From an uncultured Lachnospiraceae bacterium (GTDB taxonomy: Bacteria > Bacillota > Clostridia > Lachnospirales > Lachnospiraceae), in the NCBI GenBank assembly GCA_934408585.1, contig CAKRVA010000008.1, positions 1 through 62,763 on the forward strand: a stretch of DNA of 62,763 bases. Reading direction: 5' to 3'. Positions 60,514-62,763 of this stretch are shown piece after piece (the stretch's first letter is position 1; every line of letters begins with the position of its first letter). Under the pieces are notes generated by a model, which ran no database searches, was not told the origin of the DNA, and worked only from the letters and a program-made list of their open reading frames with translations. A program made the translations under genes and the position numbers.

Positions 60514-62501
60514 TGAAAATAACATCGCAACTTGCACTTAGTCAGATGAAATTAAATAAAAAGAGAACAATGGCGGGAATTCTTGCTATTTCATTGTCGA
60601 CCGCACTTGTCACAGCAGTTATGTGTTTTGCAACAAGCGCAGATAAAATGCTTACGGATTTTCTGGGAACGGGATATGGAGAATATGGAAGTGCATATGC
60701 CGTTATGATTGCCGTACCGGTTTTGCTTTTGGGACTTTTGATTGCAGTTATGTCTGTGGCGGTTATATCCAATATTTTTACAGCAAGCGCCAATAAGCGG
60801 ATTCAGGAGTTTGGAATTTTAAAATGTGTTGGTGGAACAAGAAAACAGATTAAAGACAGTGTCATTTATGAAAGCCTGTGGCTTTGTGTGATTGCTATTC
60901 CATGTGGACTTGTTTTGGGAACGCTGATTGGTTTTATTGGCGTAAGGATTACGGGGCATTTTGTTTCGGATATCAATGACCTTGCAAAAAGTATTATAAT
61001 GCGCCCATTTACATTTTCTTTATCATTTTCTGTTTCGGCGTGGACATATCTGTTTGCCTCTGTTTTTTCATTTCTGATTGTGCTTTTTGCTGCATACAAA
61101 CCGGCAAAAACAGTGGGAAAGCTGACGGCAATACAGTGTGTTAAGGGAGTGCCGGCAGAGAGCGGTTTCCGACAGGTGGATGTAAAAAATGGTTTGGCAG
61201 AGAAGCTTTTTGGATGTGAAGGAGCCATTGCCTATAAAAATATCAGAAGAAACAAGTCCGGATATAAAGCAACCATTCGGGCACTGTCACTTGGAATTTT
61301 GCTGCTGCTTTTGACAGGTGGGCTTTCCGGTCAGGCAAAGGAATTCGGGGAGTGGATGACACCTAAATCCAATGAAATGATGGTCAATTACAGCTCCATT
61401 CGCGATGTTGAGTTGAATAAAAATACTGGAAAGAAAGAAGAAAAAATTGTAGCACCAATTTCAGCAGCAACCTACAATGAAATCACGGAAAAATTATCAA
61501 AATATGGCGCGGATGTTTATGGTGTCGGAAGTGATGCCTGTACTTATGATGCTTTGCTGGAGGAAGATATTCTCTCAGAGGAAATGTTACAGGCTCCGGA
61601 TATTTTTGATGAAAATAAGGAAACAAAGGCTGAGCTTATAACCGTTGATGACAAGCTTTATAAAAAGCTATGTGACCGGGCTGGTGCTGCATATGGAAGT
61701 AATCTGCTGATAAACAGTTATGAGTATAATGACAATGGAAAAATCGTAACGATAAAACCTTTTAAAGCAGAGGTTACTGAAATCGAGATGGTAAATGCAT
61801 CAAACGAAAAACAGATATTTTATGTTGGAGGAATTCTTGAACAATCAGACTTGAAAGAACAGGGCTTTCAGGAAATAAATCCATATCCGGTCAGAATGGT
61901 TGTGCCGGACATTGATGCCAGAAATTTTGACTGGTATTGTACACCAAATGATGAACAGGCTTACTCGGAGTATGCCAGACAGATTATGGATGAATATTAT
62001 CCGATTCTCACGGAGGATTCTTATGTGGAACAGGGCTATACCGTAAGAATTGCCCGTGTAGATACTATGGTAAAAATGTTGAATGTTGCAATTATTCTTG
62101 GTGAGATGGTTCTGTATGGCTTTGTTATACTATTGATTCTTATGGGCTTTACGAGCGTGGTCAGCACCCTTGCAACCAACATCAGAATCAGAAGCCGGGA
62201 ATTTGCCATTTTAAAAAGTATTGGGATGACAAATGCATCACTTCGAAAAATGATTTATTGTGAAAGCATCATCTGTATTGCAAAGGCATTTATACCGGGA
62301 ATCTTGCTGGGAATCGCGATTCCGTTCACAATAAATTTGTCCATCCGAAAGGCATTTCCTGTTCTATACTATATTCCATGGGGAATTCTGGCAGTTGGAA
62401 TGGCGGTATTGATCATAGTAGTGATGGCGATTACCTGTGTTGAGATAAATAAGCGGAAGGATAAAAGCATCATTGATGAAATTAGAATGGATATTATGTA
62501 G
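60513..62501 (+). CDS. FtsX-type ABC permease, BceB-like
   Basis: A 662-residue permease of the MacB/FtsX family. It has one N-terminal helix (about 18-38), a first FtsX block of helices (about 55-240), then a large extracellular domain (about 275-510), and a final three-helix block (about 520-650). The arrangement matches antimicrobial-peptide-sensing or detoxifying BceAB-type systems. With the two-component genes 58270-59746 it forms one module. A stress peptide or cell-wall drug is the likely trigger from the family; the ligand is not known here. Confidence 0.88.
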   Translation: MKITSQLALSQMKLNKKRTMAGILAISLSTALVTAVMCFATSADKMLTDFLGTGYGEYGSAYAVMIAVPVLLLGLLIAVMSVAVISNIFTASANKRIQEFGILKCVGGTRKQIKDSVIYESLWLCVIAIPCGLVLGTLIGFIGVRITGHFVSDINDLAKSIIMRPFTFSLSFSVSAWTYLFASVFSFLIVLFAAYKPAKTVGKLTAIQCVKGVPAESGFRQVDVKNGLAEKLFGCEGAIAYKNIRRNKSGYKATIRALSLGILLLLLTGGLSGQAKEFGEWMTPKSNEMMVNYSSIRDVELNKNTGKKEEKIVAPISAATYNEITEKLSKYGADVYGVGSDACTYDALLEEDILSEEMLQAPDIFDENKETKAELITVDDKLYKKLCDRAGAAYGSNLLINSYEYNDNGKIVTIKPFKAEVTEIEMVNASNEKQIFYVGGILEQSDLKEQGFQEINPYPVRMVVPDIDARNFDWYCTPNDEQAYSEYARQIMDEYYPILTEDSYVEQGYTVRIARVDTMVKMLNVAIILGEMVLYGFVILLILMGFTSVVSTLATNIRIRSREFAILKSIGMTNASLRKMIYCESIICIAKAFIPGILLGIAIPFTINLSIRKAFPVLYYIPWGILAVGMAVLIIVVMAITCVEINKRKDKSIIDEIRMDIM

Positions 62502-62763
62502 CGGGCATCATTCTTGAAACTAACGAAAAAACGGTAAAAAAGAGGAAGCCAAACATCAATACCAATATAATCAGAACAATTACAGCAGATTTTATAGATT
62601 CTGAGCGTTTAGGAGAGGGGTGTGTCCGCTCAAGCTCTTCCCATTTCAATCTTGATGCTTCATCATGGGCTTGCTTTATCTCCTTGGCAATGTTTTTATC
62701 TAGCGCTTTTTGCTCATTTATTTTGGTGTTGCTGGCAACCTCTGCACCACAATTTGGACATTT
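62494..62763 (-). CDS. Zinc-ribbon membrane protein (partial, 5' end missing)
   Basis: A minus-strand frame of 89 codons plus stop (TAA at 62494-62496) reading into the window edge. It begins KCPNCGAEVAS, half of a zinc ribbon or zinc finger with CPNCG. A charged helix (about 15-50) and one membrane helix (AVIVLIILVLMFGFLFFTVF) near the end follow. It overlaps the permease gene by 8 bp. The N-terminus lies beyond the window. Function unknown. Confidence 0.72.
   Translation of the reverse strand, partial: KCPNCGAEVASNTKINEQKALDKNIAKEIKQAHDEASRLKWEELERTHPSPKRSESIKSAVIVLIILVLMFGFLFFTVFSLVSRMMPAT

Overview
The window reads as chromosomal DNA of a low-GC Gram-positive anaerobe, most likely a Lachnospiraceae-type Clostridium relative. 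The grounds are the many lipoprotein signal sequences with AGGAGG-type ribosome binding sites, LplB/YtcP sugar permeases paired with a YesM/YesN system, a leucine T-box before leuA, DUF3793-flavodoxin, LytTR-DUF3021, a PdaB-like deacetylase and YlmH. I do not assign a genus. No rRNA, CRISPR array, insertion sequence or intact prophage was seen.

Region 1 (1-14950) is a catabolic locus for a GlcNAc disaccharide. nagA and nagB lie on the minus strand. Divergent from them are a GH94 N,N'-diacetylchitobiose phosphorylase whose catalytic Asp has the same number as in the Vibrio enzyme, and a phosphohexomutase. A YesM-type kinase, a lipoprotein substrate-binding protein and a YesN-type regulator follow. 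Next come two LplB/YtcP permeases and a large binding protein, with no ATPase. Inferred flow: import, phosphorolysis to GlcNAc-1-P plus GlcNAc, conversion to GlcNAc-6-P, deacetylation, deamination to Fru-6-P. A kinase for the free GlcNAc is absent from the window. An Eis-like acetyltransferase ends the run.

Region 2 (15073-29616) is mixed: MATE exporter, GH2 glycosidase (minus strand), YlmH, AEC transporter, PdaB-like deacetylase, a short transcript that looks like a decayed type I toxin locus, two hypothetical proteins and a CarD-like regulator. It also holds the most striking gene, a TetM/EF-G-like GTPase fused to a YacP/Rae1-type NYN nuclease. A GT39-like membrane protein with a lipoprotein (minus strand) and a surface protein with four His/Cys-rich repeats follow.

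Region 3 (29617-49682) is metabolic: two similarly laid out polar amino acid ABC cassettes, each with a hairpin after the binding protein gene; a GT2 glycosyltransferase; hisC; hslO; nadE; dapF-trmO; a DUF3793-flavodoxin operon under two GTTAG/CTAAC palindromes that suggest iron control; leuA behind a T-box with a CUC specifier and a GC-rich hairpin cluster; a 38-residue membrane peptide gene; DUF5685-DnaJ; and tRNA-Arg(ACG).

Region 4 (49683-62763) is accessory in character: an AAA/DUF4143 ATPase, a two-gene ABC exporter with an anchored partner protein, LytTR-DUF3021, a U32-like protein, a non-coding stretch with nested palindromes and a tandem duplication, a divergent cupin/HxlR pair, and a two-component system with a kinase lacking membrane segments next to a FtsX-type ABC transporter. 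The window ends inside a zinc-ribbon membrane protein gene on the minus strand.
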